A stretch of DNA of 64,000 bases from assembly GCA_014871385.1 (NCBI GenBank), contig CM026430.1, forward strand, positions 3,575,040 through 3,639,039, given 5' to 3'. Numbering within the stretch: the first letter of the stretch is position 1; each line of letters starts with the position of its first letter. Below are positions 35,380 through 48,030 of this stretch, one piece after another. Made by a program: the position numbers and the translations under genes. A model generated the notes under the pieces. The model had not been told where the DNA came from and made no database searches. It saw nothing but the letters and a program-made list of their open reading frames with translations. Source of the stretch: Ceratodon purpureus (taxonomy: Eukaryota > Streptophyta > Bryopsida > Pseudoditrichales > Ditrichaceae).

Positions 35380-36932
35380 TTAACCCTTAAACGCTGGGCC
35401 TATGGCCATGGATTCAGAATGGTCATAGGGTGTTTTGTTTTCTTTATTTTTTACTCAAATTGAGAATTTGAGTGATATTATTTTGGAAATATTTTTCCTA
35501 AATGAAACCTTACATTTTCTATGTACAGTGATTTTTTCCGTTAAAAATAAATAAAAATGAAACTACTATGTTTATTTAAAGGAAATCCTTAAGAAATTTA
35601 ATATAGATTAGAAAATATATTCAAAAATTTGAATTTGTTTTCCATAGGTTTGGCTTACATAAGAGTACATAATGGTGAATGAAAATCATCCACAGCTCTA
35701 AAATTTTTATAAGGTACCTTCATGATAATAAGTGATGAACTTGCAATTTGTATAAAATACTTAATTTTAGCAAATTTAAAACATCTTTCTTATTTTTATC
35801 AATTGAGTATAGTATATAAAGACATATGACTTGTTGAAATTATATTATCATAAATATTTAATTAAATTGAACATAACAAATTGAAAGATTATAAAATTTA
35901 ATGGATTTTTTTTCTATCTCTTTAAAACAAAATCAACAAATTTTGATTTCTTTGGTGTCAATTATTTATGTTACAAAAGATCTAAATATTTTATTAGTAA
36001 GGTGTACATGATGTTACTTTCTTCTACACCAAATTTTAAAGGTAGCATAAGGGCATACATTATGAAGAAAATCTTACAAGTAACATGGATTAATATTATC
36101 CTTGGTTCCTGTAGAATATTATCCTTTAAAGTTTCTTGGTTTTTTGAGAGCCATAACTGCCAAAAATAAACCCTTATCAATAGCAACCTAATGATTTCTA
36201 AAATTAGACATCGCATAGAATTTGTAACACTAAGTTCTTGTATCTACCTTGTATAAAAAGGTGTATACAAAATTGGATCATGATTTATTAAACAAATTGG
36301 AAGATTATAAGGATAGAAATCACTATTAAGTTTTTCCTTTATGTTGTCCGGTAGTGTACCTAAATTATGATGCCCAAAAAGTATACTTTGCAAAGACATT
36401 TCATCCATGGAAAGTCATCAATTTTTGTTGGTATAGAAGTTAGCTTTACACTCACCAAGTTTGAACCCGATACATACTTGGAAAGAAAAAATTCTTTGTT
36501 TTGGGATCATTTGAGATGTGCTGAAATTCCATTACATTCTCCAAATTCAAAACATCCAAAAGAATAATCCAAGCATGTCAAACTAAATAATTTCAAGAAA
36601 ATTGGAGTAAAACTTGAATTGAAGCAATTTTTTGAAGCACAAATGATATGATTATAAAATTAAAAATTAAAAATTCTAATATTATAAAGTATAAATTACA
36701 AATTTTGAAATTTTGAAAAAGCAGCTTTGTAGTAGTGGGTCTTGTGGATAAACTCTCTACCACGTCATAAAAAATGGATGATATATTATTGCCTGATGAA
36801 AACTAAAGGCTAAATATAAACGTCCATATGGATGAAAACTGAAAATGGCCCTTCATCTGGTAGTTGCATACTGGATAGCCTATTCACATATGCTACAACC
36901 ACAATGTGGTCTCAAAGATCTTTAGGGATTAA
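35380..36932. mobile_element. Second, shorter relative of the TTAA element (1.55 kb)
   Basis: The right end (CTCAAAGATCTTTAGGGATTAA, ending 36932) matches the ends of the 13.0-17.8 kb element. The interior (about 36100-36550) aligns with 16620-17050, including AAAGTTTCTTG, CAAAAAGTATACTTTGCAAA and TTACATTCTCCAA. The left boundary is proposed at TTAACCCTTAAACGC (35380), which is similar but not identical to the inverted right end. The right end is well supported and the left is tentative. Confidence 0.55.
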
Positions 36933-37330
36933 TCTAAATAGTTAAAAAAAAAAAATTACTTTTCTTTGAAGTTGAAAAAGAATAGAGAAAGAAAATTTAA
37001 AAATCTCTATTTTTGATGTACGGTAATAAAAAACAAACAGATTGGATTAGAAGACAAAAGGATCCATCTCAGCATTGTTTCATCTTTTACAATGTACAGT
37101 ACATTCAGTGGCCACCTGACTTCCTGATCAAATAGAAAATAAGGAAGACCATTCTCTGATATACACATGCTCAAAATCACCCTACACAAGTCCTTAAAAC
37201 TGTTCTTTCAAAGATTACATTTTTTCCAAAGTTCAAAATTTCTTAGAAACTGTTTTCACCTACTTTCATGTTGATAAGAAAGCCTACCACGGTGCAAAAA
37301 AACAAAAACAAAACATGACATCTTTCACAA
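36933..37330. other. 3' flank of OSCA-type gene
   Basis: AT-rich sequence downstream of the minus-strand stop at 37331; it probably contains the 3' UTR. No other gene seen. Confidence 0.5.
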
Positions 37331-40300
37331 TCAGAGGGCATACAAATCCTCTGTATTGTTAGAGTTGTGAATCTCAGAGTCTGATCTGGAAACCGATCTA
37401 GAACCAATACTAGACGCAGCATCTTCAAACTTATCACTGTCTTCATAAACAGCCTCTTCGCTGAGGAGACACTCCGGTGTGTAGGCCTCCACCACCTTGC
37501 GCAAGGGTGGAGACTCCTTGCAATCCTCGCTGGCTATGGCGAGAGAGGTGACCTGGAAGGACGGGTAATAGTTCATCTTGCACATGGATGCGAAGAAGAT
37601 TGTGAAGAGAGGCAGGATGAGCACCAGCACTGCGTATGGGAACTTCTTGATGCCGAAGTAGCCCATCATTGTTATCTGTCCTATGAATAACGCTACCACG
37701 ATTCGGGCATGGATATGGGGCCACATTCTTCCTCCGCTCTCAAAATCTGGGACATACACATTCAAAGCCTGCCAAAAAAGCATCAACAACAATTCCTTGT
37801 CATGCAAATTAGCCTGTAAGTTGTGGTAATCAAGCATTTCATTGAGTTTCCTTTAGGACATGGCAATAAAATGTGATGTGTTGATGACCCAAGTACGTTA
37901 GAAAAAGTTTTTAGCATTTATTTCTTGGAGAACAGATTAATAAGAAGCCTGCGCTTGTGTGATATGTGTTGGATCTAACTCCGAATGTGTTTTCTTTTTA
38001 AGTAGAAGAGAATTTGGATTGAATACTGGTCATGTGATTTAACTGACCTGGTTACGGAGTACAACGTAGCCGATGGCGTAGTAGAGTATGGCAAACAAGA
38101 GAATTATTGGAGCAATGACAGAGTATGCCATGGAGATCATCAAAATGAGAATGTCAGCTGGGACCAAAGTCTCGTAAGTGAATGGGCCCGGTGCCCATGC
38201 TTCCTCCAGTTCCTTCTCTGTTTTGCAGAGAAACCGTTTCTTCAGGTGGTATACCACAAGTGGGATGACACGCGACAGTTCCAACCCATAACCAACAAAA
38301 AACCTGGCAAACAACAAAATGTGTTAGTTTAGGGAAAAAAAGGGAAACAATTTGCAAACGTTGTCAGCAAAGGTCTAGGAAAAGTAGGAATCTACTCTAA
38401 TTCAATGATTCAGCTTAGTGCATGAGTTTCACAGTTTAGAGAATTTGAGGAAGTTATGGCTTACTGAAGGGCCACGTAGGTTATGAAGTAAGCCGCGACA
38501 GGGGGCAGCTTGCTTCCGAAGAGGGTCACAACACTGCTGATAGAGAATTTACTTGAGTTGAGAAGCTCTTTAAATCCAGCTAGAGAAGAGAAGATGGTTC
38601 CGAATAGAGTGACCCCAAGGAACACGTTGAATACAATAAAATAGAAGTACTTTCCAGAAGCTGCTCGAACTAAGTGGCTTTTGGAGGGGATTCCTTCCAT
38701 TCGTGAGAACGCCATCAAGAGAGATGGCAGCAGGCTCATGAAAACGATGAGAGCAAGCTGAGGCAAGAAGGCCTGCAAAACCAAATCGAACTTTCAATAT
38801 TTTTATTTTTTTGGACACATAATGAAAGAACAACTTCCAATTTTCCACGATGAATATTATTCTATTGCAAATCTATACCCTCTCAAAATATAATTCATGC
38901 TGAAATATTTGAGGTAATGGAGCTCACCTGCAGGACTGTGTTGATGGGGGGATAGTTGACGATGATTTTGAGGAAGGGGAGGATCTTGACAAGGTTGTCG
39001 AGAGTGGTCAAAGATGAGATGAGAGCAATAGGAATCATGTAAAAGACCACAGTCATGAATACCGCGAAGTAGACAAGACCTTGACGAACCAGTCGCACAT
39101 GAACAGTCTTGGCTAAGTTGTTCCATTCAACCTCTCGCGGCTCTGGAGCAGGAAACACTTGCCATTGCATAGCATATGGAGCATGTACAGCCTGAAGAAA
39201 TCAAGACATAGAGAAGAATTCAGATCCAACAAGAAGCAGATTGCATGATAAAGCTGGAAATTAAATGTAATTGGTGAATAAAAATGAAAATCATGGGCCC
39301 AGTATAAGCCCATGTTTATGGCTACTTAGAAACCAAATTATTTCAAAACTGGAAGTGCTGTCGGACCAAAACTTACCTGTGAGGCTTCAGCAGCTGCTTT
39401 GCGGTTGTTGAAAAACACAAAAGCGGCAGGAAGCTCTTCTTCCTTCAAAGTTCGCTGCCGTTCGGCCTCTACTAAGAGTGCCAAATCTTTCACTAATTCT
39501 ACATAAAAGTTGATTGAGTCTACCTTGGCACCAAACAGTCCAAGGAATCCCTTTTTGTGCAATGGGCGAGTTCCTTCAGGCTTCTCTGTTGTCTTAGATT
39601 GTTCATACACAGCTTCAGCACGCTCCAGTTTCTTTTTGGTGGCCTGGTACTTCCCCCATAGTTTCATCAACTGTTGCCAAAACACAATCCACAACAAGCT
39701 GATCACTTTCATGTGCATGCGATGTCAGATTGTTTGTTCTGAACGGAAGGGCCTGGAATTTGATTCTTTACCTTCTTTACGTTTGTTACTATCAGGCAGG
39801 TTTCGTAGGAGTCAGGGTGAATCTTCCGGAAGAAAGCGTTCACTTGCTGCGCTCTGGACATGTGCTTGGGCGGAGCTGGAATGTCACGAATTAGACACGC
39901 GAATTGCTGAGGCGTGGCCTTTTCATGCGCTTGCTCTTTCCCTCTTAAGTGAATCATTTTCTTGTAATGTTTCACTAAAACATAGTATGTCACACATGAT
40001 ACCCAGTAGGTGCCCAAAAGAAACGCCCAAAGCTTCGTAGTTCCTTCCTGGTAAAAAATCAAGCCACCATTCAATTAATTAACAGCCAATCCGGCTGCAA
40101 TCAAAATATACATAACGAACGTAACTGATAATTTAATGGATTATATACCAAGTACAGAAAATGAGCTGCGTACCTCAACATTGCCCATGGCCAGGTTGTC
40201 AAAACCTTCATAAGTCTGGTTAGGATCCAGTTTGAAGGCTACTGCATTGTGATTGCTCGTGACTGCGATGGGAATGAGCACAGGAATGCAAAACAAAGCC

Positions 40301-40865
40301 GAGTAGCTGAAAATCTCCAGAACTAATCACCCGAGCACAGCCCAAATCAGCATCTGGAAATCCCCATGTTAACTGAACATGCTTTTTTTGCGTAAAATAC
40401 TTAGAGTCAAGAACCTCTCAACAAGCCTACCGCTGGTTGCAATTCATTAGTTTTCCATTGAAGTTTTGGGTGCACTGATATTAAACCAAAATACAGAAGA
40501 TTCCGTTAACGTTTCAAATGAGACCCTTGCCAGGACAATGCAACCGTTAGAGGATTTTGGGCTATGGGTATGGGTGAGGAGGAGCTTCACTCACCGGCGG
40601 CGAAGAAGTTGACATAGATGGCGGCGTCCAAGCCAGCGATACGGACAAGCTCCGCCTCAGGCGTCATGATAGCCTCCTTCATCCATGCGAAAGGGTTGCG
40701 CTGCTTGGCGGACCTCGTCGGCCCGATGCCCGCCAGCATGCGCGACGAGTAGTAGATGTTGTGGTTGATCTTCCATTTCGACAAGATACAGAAGGCGAGG
40801 ACGAGGCCACAGAAGATGGCGAACGAGGTCAGGAGCGACGTTACGAACGCGCTCGTTGCCGTCAT
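37331..40865 (-). CDS. Hyperosmolality-gated calcium-permeable channel (OSCA/CSC1-like, DUF221)
   Basis: Eight exons on the minus strand: 40865-40595, 40322-40174, 40047-39772, 39670-39377, 39191-38928, 38772-38465, 38303-38048 and 37768-37331. They join in phase to 751 residues, normal for OSCA channels. The order fits the family: TM0 near the N-terminus (MTATSAFVTSLLTSFAIF), AELVRIAGLDAAIYVNFF, TM1-2, a cytosolic loop (FACLIRDIPAPPKHMS, AFFRKIHPDSYETCLIV, coiled-coil KKKLERAEAVYEQSK), then the pore-domain helices after PAPEPREVEWNNLAK. The C-terminus is Ser/Asp/Glu-rich. These dimeric mechanosensitive channels sit in the plasma membrane and admit calcium on osmotic stress. The fifth exon end is GEN..NTVLQ, followed by AFLPQLALIVFMSLLP, a well conserved block. 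The start is the first ATG of the frame. Confidence 0.95.
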
Positions 40866-41900
40866 GGTGGCACCTCCACTTCGTCTCCCCCTTCAAACTT
40901 CAGCTACTGCAATAGCCCGCCCTTCTCACAGCCCCCCTTTCACAGACACCCTAACACCCCGCATTCCACAGGCCACGCCATAGCTACCAAATTCTCGCCA
41001 GACTCTCCAAAACTCCCCAAAACATCGCAAGACCCTCCAAAACATCCCTCGTCCCAAGAGCTCATGGTGCCATGAACCTCACACTGATCATGCGCGCATC
41101 AATGTCTTCCAAACCATACATCTCCTAACCGTTACTTCCATCCTGGAAATGCTAGCATCACCAATTTCATAACGGTTTGATTTCCTTCGCGCGGTGTTCG
41201 ACCAGACCAAAGCTTCAAGTGGTTGAGAGAGAAATTGATCTGAAGTAGTGCAATGCAACAGTGGCTACTCTGCAACCATCACCCATTGATCCACCAGACA
41301 TCACCATTTAATCCACTCCCTGCTCAGCCCTGCAATGACCACGCTCATTTCAGAAACCAACACTCACTCCTCATGACAACAACAGCGCTTCCGTTACCCC
41401 TTCTGCACCGAGACCGGTAGACTCATCGCACCCGAATAGCACCACCCTCAGTTCCGGAAAAGTGACCACTTGTCTAATATCCGACGCAAAATGCGCACAA
41501 ACATCAACCTTAGACAGGACTCAAAAGCTCATTCTTTGATAAAACCACACACCGACGCCCAAATTCCAAATACTACCGACCACACAAGCAGGTTCACCTC
41601 CGAAGCAGTACCTCCGAAAACATCAGCAATAGTACTAGTCACAACTGTAGCTAGCCGCACCAAGAAACGCAATCTGGTCCCTGAAAGCAGGTGCAAGATC
41701 TCCTCCACCTGACACAAAGTACAGCTGCATGAGTCCATGACCATACATGTGTGCATCTAGAAAACGCAGACTCGTCGCTAGCAAACCAGGACAGTTACCC
41801 TGCAAGTTGGAATGTTTCTGGTGGAGGTGATGAGCTAGCAATATCCTCCGAAACGATCTGATCTAGACGACCCGGAGAGTCGGAGACTCGGAGACCATGC
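40866..41900 (-). promoter_or_regulatory. Predicted leader/5' intron of OSCA-type gene, skew switch
   Basis: From 40870 to about 41750 the plus strand is C/A-rich, so the sense strand is G/T-rich. Beyond about 41900 the bias reverses. The transcription start is inferred near 41.8-41.9 kb, making this stretch leader and probably intron, as in the GDPDL gene. Confidence 0.35.
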
Positions 41901-44476
41901 TCAAGGTTCCTGAAGAGCTCCGGCACTGTTTGTGATCTCAGAGTCGAGCTCTGACATGGTCATTATATGGAAACTAGAAGTGCCGGCCTGGGACCGATGG
42001 TCCTACTCATCACCATTTGTGAGGCGCTTGCAGTGTGGATCGATGGGGAGAGATGTACCGTTGCAGGCCCTTGTGGCGTCGACGATCAGCCCTGCATCAC
42101 ATCCTGCCGCATAGCTCAGAGCTTGAGTGGTACCTCGACAGGAGCTACGTCGGTGCGGCGCTGATCATCTCTTTGTCTTTCTTATCGGCTCTGTCTACGC
42201 TTCTCTTTTTCACTTTTGTTTTCTGTTTTGATCTTTTCTGATGCAGATGAAGATAAGTTTCGTTGCAAGGTATGATAGAAACTGTTTGGTTGTGTGTTCA
42301 ATCGGAGTGATGGTCGGCCATGATGGTGTTGAAACCGGTGTGTAGGGAAGTACAGTTAAGTTTGTTTTAATTATGTTTTAGTTTCTGTTTTAGTTTCTGT
42401 TTTAATTTCTGTTTTAATTTCTGGTTTAATTTCTGTAATGAAACTGGATTAGAAACCGAGTTATTATTGTTGTAGGTTGAGAGGAGCTGGTACAGTACTG
42501 ATCCTGGAACTTGGAAGCCTGGAGACATTTATCAGAGCTGACTCCTTTGGTGACATTATACATTCATGATCTGAGCTGATTTGTTCCCAACAGTGCAGTG
42601 GTTGAAAGCTTGAGGAAACTTGAATGGAATGCCCATTTTGGATTTTGGGGGAAAGAATGAGTTCAAGGATAGGTTGCCCTGTTTAGAAAAAGAGCACAGG
42701 GTCAGCACAATTCATTTTGAAAAAAATTAAGCAAAATAAGTTAGAGGGATACCGGTGCTAGAGCCCACAAGGAACTGCTCATTTGTGAATAAAAAGAAAC
42801 CATTTGTTGAGGTCTTAAGGTAGCAATATCCATAAGCATGACTTTAAGAATTTTGAGCATGTTTTCTATTTATATTATATTCAAATTTATTGGACTAGAT
42901 TAGCAAGACAAAACAATCTTGATGTACTTTAGAATGCATTATTTGGGTAATGTATGGATGAGTTATGAATTTTTCAAGGGCATACCAACGACACACCAAA
43001 TGCAGACCCTAAGGTTTGATGTTCCGAGGAGAAATCATCTAAACAGGTGAATGCATTCACAACAATTATGCACCCGCAGTAAATGATGACTTTAGTGGGT
43101 ATACCCTGCATGGGACCATATCATGTGTGGCATGTAAAAATTGGTTTCTAACCAGCTGGGGTTTGGGTTTCAGGGAGAGTACAGTGGCATGTGCCATAAT
43201 ATTCACTGCACTCTAAAGCTCATTTGAATTGCATGAATTACCTCTAGATTGACCAGCGCTTGAACATAATTTACAGGCAGGACTGAATTTGGGGCTCATT
43301 GTACCTTAGAGTGTACACTGTGAGACTCCAGTGTACTAATATTTCCACATTAAGTACTTGTAAATGCAAAGTTCACTCTCCTGCCGTCATTTTTATATTT
43401 CCATATCATTTTCAAAAAATTGCCTGATGGAACAGAGAGGCTAGGAAAGAAGGCTTTTATTACACTTATGAGGATTATGCATGGATGGTAAGTACCGTAC
43501 CTTGATAGCAGGTTCATTCACCTTTGAACAAATATTTATATGATTTGGAAAAATAAGATTTGTCTTCCAAAAAATTTAGTTTTTCAGTTTTTGTTTTTAA
43601 TTATTTAAAACAACCATTAGATGGATTTAAATAGATAAATATTACATAAATGAGTTCTCATATTTTTGTTTTTCCATCCTTAAATTATTATTTTTTATTT
43701 TATTTTCCTATTCTTAGAAATATTTATGAACGAACCTGCTATTGATGTACTATGTGTGTGCACATGAGACAAGGAGATCACCCTGCAGCAATGTTGTTCA
43801 TTACAACTGAACCACCGCTGCTGGGCCACTGGAAAATGCACAGGCCAGGGAAGATAAGCATTGTATGAAGTTGGTGCATCACTGAGGATGGCCATAGTCA
43901 ACTACATCCTCTTGGAATTTGCGTTGAATATGCTGCTAGTTTGTAGTTTGCTTGAAACTTCAGAGGTGCAGAGCCTGCAGGCTTCTAGAGTTCCAAGGGC
44001 CTTTGGATAAGGGCTCAAAACCACATGAAGGACAGACTCCAGAGCTCATCACAGGCTGGTCCTCGTAACCTCTGTAAGAACATATGGGAGTCTGCAATTT
44101 AATGAGCACCTTTTGGTCCATTATCTCTATTGACACTAACTTGTTAGACATTATTTCTCAATGACTATTTCACAAAGACAAGTGAAAAAAAAATACTAGA
44201 CAATCCAAGCTCAGTTTTCTTCTAAACTGTACGAAGCAATATTATTCATCCATAACTCATGTGCACTAAGCAATACTGTGATTAGTTACTCATGTGATTT
44301 TGCAGATATTAACTTTCCTTAAAAATGTGGTTTGCAAACTCCCAAATTAAACCTTTATGACTAATAATTATGCCTTGCACATCTTTCTGTGGCTTACATT
44401 TTTCATCAGCAAATACTCTTTGGGATAAAATTAATGATGTGACTCATGTTTGGGGTAAAATATAGGGACGCCAAAG
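41901..44476. other. Spacer, no gene supported
   Basis: G/T-rich on the plus strand to about 42500, then AT-rich. The frames at 41932-42245 overlap and show no family. Contains the 12-bp repeat array noted separately. Confidence 0.5.
42375..42434 (+). repeat. Tandem repeat, 5 x 12 bp
   Basis: Five consecutive units of GTTTTARTTTCT, the last beginning GG instead of GT. Confidence 0.9.
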
Positions 44477-45417
44477 TTTAACCCCTAAAGGTTCAAGCCG
44501 TTTTTGGACCTCCAAAACCAAAAACTGTGATTTTTGACGACCTTGTAGAAGTCGAAGTATGATTCTTAATTTTTTTATTTTTTTGATACATCCAACCGTA
44601 AGATCTTAAACCTAACTACCTGCACTAATACCATGTTAAATTTCAACGGTTGGATCTTTACCATTTGTGAGATTATAACGTTCAAAGTTTATTGTTTTTT
44701 TTTTTTTTTGGCTTTGCGGAAAAGGCATACTCTAAATGGTGCCAAGGGAGACTTGATTATTGTTACCTCAAACATTTTGCTCATATTTTTTTCCATGTAG
44801 GTAACTAAGTTAAGCACCTTCAATCAAAATTTTAGAGTCTCATTACAGTTTTTTGGCCTTCATGCAAATTAATTTCCACAAGAAGGTGCAAAAACCACAA
44901 TATGGTAAAACCTAAATGACGTGAAATACTTTTGGTTTTTTAAAAAAGTGAACGGTTAAAAGTTATGTCCATGATTTTTTGAATTATTGGAAAAAAAAAA
45001 TTTGAAAAATTCCTAGATCTCAAATTTTGACAAATTTTGAAAGAAAAAATTGTAAAATTACCAAAATCTGAGAAGGTTGTTTCTGTGATTTTTGGAGGCT
45101 GCCCTTCTAAAACTGGTAAGCTTTTTGACATAGGCCACTTTGGATTTTGAGTACTGAATTGGTTATGAACACATTTCCAAAAAAAAATTCTAAAAAAACC
45201 TAATTTTAAACTGCCCGTTTTGGACTTGAAACCTAAAATTCCTAGATGAAGGTTCTAAAAGTAAAATTTGGCGTCGAAATTTTTACCACATACACTTTGC
45301 TGTATGACGAGCATCCAGTAAAATTCTTAGGCAAAAATATTACTTTTAACCCCTTCATCTAGGCTGCCCGAAACAACCGAGAGCCATTTTGGATTTCCAG
45401 AACCTTTAGGGGTTAAA
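44477..45417. mobile_element. Non-autonomous TTAA-flanked DNA transposon, copy A
   Basis: Perfect 18-bp terminal inverted repeats, TTTAACCCCTAAAGGTTC at 44477-44494 and its reverse complement at 45400-45417, with TTAA at each border (44478-44481, 45413-45416). It aligns end to end, in the same direction, with copy B at 48031-48970. Shared interior landmarks are GTGATTTTTGACBACCTTGT, ACATCCARCCGTA, GGCTGCCCTTCTAAAA and CTGCCCGTTTTGGACTTG. No coding capacity. Confidence 0.85.
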
Positions 45418-45703
45418 TCATAGAGAAGAGTCAGTTCATTTTTAGAAATACTTTGGTGATTTTTTTATTCCATGGCAGTAGATAACATGCACATGGGACA
45501 GTTTTACAAATCATATCAAGCGGTATGATGAGGAGTTTGTTGCAGTTTCCCCTTGAAAGAAGACCTGGGCTTACTCCACATCCTCCAATATGGTCTTTCA
45601 GTTAGGATTTATTCAAAAGTTGGGGTAGTTTATTCACAACTTTGAATTTACACACGGGAAAATCATTGTTTTCTGTCAGTAGGTAGTTTTCTGTCACTTT
45701 GGC

Positions 45704-45986
45704 AGGACATCCCCCAGGCTGGGACTTACCAAGTGCTACGAGCGTTTTTCTGAGGGGCAGGGTTGATGAGCCCTTAGTTTTTGGTTTTTTATTTTAAAAT
45801 TCCTATGAGGGACTCTCTAGAGTAATTTGAGGCCGTAGGCCCCATTTTTGAATTCAAAATTACCAAAAATGGCCTTGGGGGGTCCAAATTGAAAATTTCA
45901 GGGTTTTGGAAGAAAAAAGCCAACCAATGGGAGTGGCTCCTAAAAACGCTCGTAGCACTAGGTAAGTCCAAGCCTGGGGGATGTCC
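45704..45986. mobile_element. MITE with 46-bp inverted repeats, flanked by 19-bp direct repeats
   Basis: The left end starts AGGACATCCCCCAGGCTGGG and the right end is its reverse complement (..CCTGGGGGATGTCCT) with about two mismatches over 46 bp. GTTTTCTGTCAGTAGGTAG occurs on both sides (45668-45686 and 45997-46015) but not adjacent to the inverted repeats. The superfamily is not clear. Confidence 0.8.
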
Positions 45987-46015
45987 TATCCACGCCGTTT
46001 TCTGTCAGTAGGTAG

Positions 46016-46770
46016 GGATGCCTAGCTACTTGGCTTCACGGTGGCGCTTTGTATTTCTCTTTTTTTAGTGTGGAAATAAAAGGTTCCAGTTGTTTCAAAA
46101 ATAAAAAATAAAAATAAAAATCATTGTGCCTGAACTAATTAGTTGGTACCAAATTCCAAGAAAATAGTTTAGAATTACACAAGTGGTTGTTCTTGTGTAG
46201 TTCATATACTAGCTAACAATAAGGCAACCATGAATTCATGGACTTTCCACCTTGTCACATTGCAGCATACATAAAAATTAAGCGATTCAAGAATAAATAT
46301 TGTACATTATATTCTATGGCAATAGGAACTATTTATCTTGACTTGGGAATAGGTAGAAAGAAAAGAAATCATTGTATTGTTTTTCTTAGGATCCATGTGG
46401 TAGTTTTAGAAGAGCCATGATGAAAAGTTTAGAAACCATCAAAGAATTAAAAAACAAGGTGGAATTAGTTCTCTTGGAATAAGATTTATCCAGTTTTTAC
46501 ATGTTAGACAGTCTCATTTAATTTTCAATCATTCAATCAAAAATATATATAATTTTATATGTTACAAGTCAAAAGTATGTTACAAATATACCATGAATAT
46601 TCTTCCTATAGGTAGAATGTTCTTTTATTCATCTCTCCACAAGAGTATCCTTTGAATACATATGGTTTTTTATCCATAAATAATATCTTTACTATTTAAG
46701 CACCAAAGGTACAAATGAAAAAGAGGTATATAAACCTCAAGTTATAATTTTGTTATATACTTGCTATATA
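46016..46770. other. AT-rich spacer, no gene seen
   Basis: Low-complexity AT-rich sequence between two transposon insertions. The 60-residue frame at 46238-46420 has no support. Confidence 0.5.
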
Positions 46771-47927
46771 GAGCCTCTACAAAAGTTTACGTACTAGTCA
46801 AGTTTTGGTGCCAAGGTGCAAGAAACAAAAAGTGAAACAAAAACCCTATTTTAAAAAAAATTGATGTTTGTACTTGCAAATGTATGTATTAATATGTTTG
46901 TCAACATCTCTTCTCTTAATCAAACCCTCAATAACTGAGTTGAAGCAAAAATTATGATAAAAAAAAAAACCCCAAAAATCACCAATGTGTGTAGCTACCC
47001 CTCGCTGCAAGAATAGCTTTGATTCTTTATAACATGGACGCTGCTAGTAAAAAAATTAAGTTTGTTTCGTGAAATAGCCATCTACTATATTCCTTCCACA
47101 GGACCACATTCACCTACATCTTAGTCTGATTCTTGGGCCTACATTTATGTTGCATATTGTTTTCAAACACTTTCTAAACATTCTCAATGGTATTCAAGTC
47201 CAGCAAATTTAGAGGCCACACAAGTTACTCAATATTGTGATTCTCTCTCTAAGTCGCTAGAGTGATACTTGTATGCACAAGAGCACCATCTTCTACAAGC
47301 ATCAACCTACAAGCATCCTCTTGTGCATCTAAAAACAAACCTAGAACTCCATCATATACAATCTCAAGAAAATCTATGGCAGTTTGCCTCTTTGGAGGCA
47401 TTGTAATCAAAGGAATCTTGTAGGTGACTACAAATATTCCCCAAATCTTTTGCATCTATGAGCATCATTCAAGAGACTTCTTTTGTGCTATTCTATTGTG
47501 AAAATCAACCTCATACAAACCCTTTCTAATAGTCCAAAGACTCACATCAAGGCAAGATTGATTTGTGTTGTTTACAAGGATTTGCCTTTGATTTGCTACA
47601 AAATCATGCGTACAACTCCAAGGCTACATTCTGACAATTTTTGTGGACGGCGAGTCCACTTTTCAACTTCCACTATCCCACGACTCTAAAACATTTTCAT
47701 AACAATATAGACAATTATTTTTGGATGACCTAACTTGGTTACGATTTCTACCTCTTTTGCACGAGCTTTGTGCATTCTAAGAATATTCCTCACTGCTCAA
47801 GCAACAAGTCTTCATTTTCAGCACAAATTCTAGCCAACAAAGCAAACACAGTCTTGAGCAAATAGAAAAGAGAAACTCTGCACATGAGAGGCACCAATAG
47901 AGAAAGTATGTAAACTTTCTCAGGGAT
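46771..47927 (-). mobile_element. Tc1-like DNA transposon, decayed
   Basis: Imperfect terminal inverted repeats of about 40 bp share AAAGTTTACRTACT and end inward with TTGGTGCC (left about 46771-46812, right about 47890-47927). TA precedes the left end. It contains a nearly full-span but broken transposase on the minus strand. Confidence 0.65.
46990..47790 (-). pseudogene. Tc1-type (DD34E) transposase pseudogene
   Basis: Read on the minus strand, the pieces follow the Tc1 order. Helix-turn-helix-like start with TRRPQKLS (GRPxKLS). VSLWTIRKGLYEVDFHNRIA and QKKSLLNDAHRCKRF (the TIRRxL..RIAxKKPLL..HR region). IWGIFVV..IPLITMP. LMLVEDGALVHTS with a catalytic D. WPLNLLDLNTIENV with the catalytic E. 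Finally AASML.RIKAILAARGSYTHW. D and E are separated by exactly 34 residues in one frame. There are in-frame stops, including IENV*K where the family has W, and a few frameshifts. It is non-functional. This DD34E type is better known from animals and fungi than from plants. Confidence 0.8.
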
Positions 47928-48030
47928 ACTACACATGATGAAGATCAAATTTTGATCTTATAAAACCCAATAGATGTATGTATGTGCCAAAAAAAAGTAT
48001 GATTACAATAAACCTTAATCCCAACTCTTG

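Noticed and set aside
39510-40040. 176-residue plus-strand frame
   Set aside because: It is antisense to OSCA exons that join in phase.
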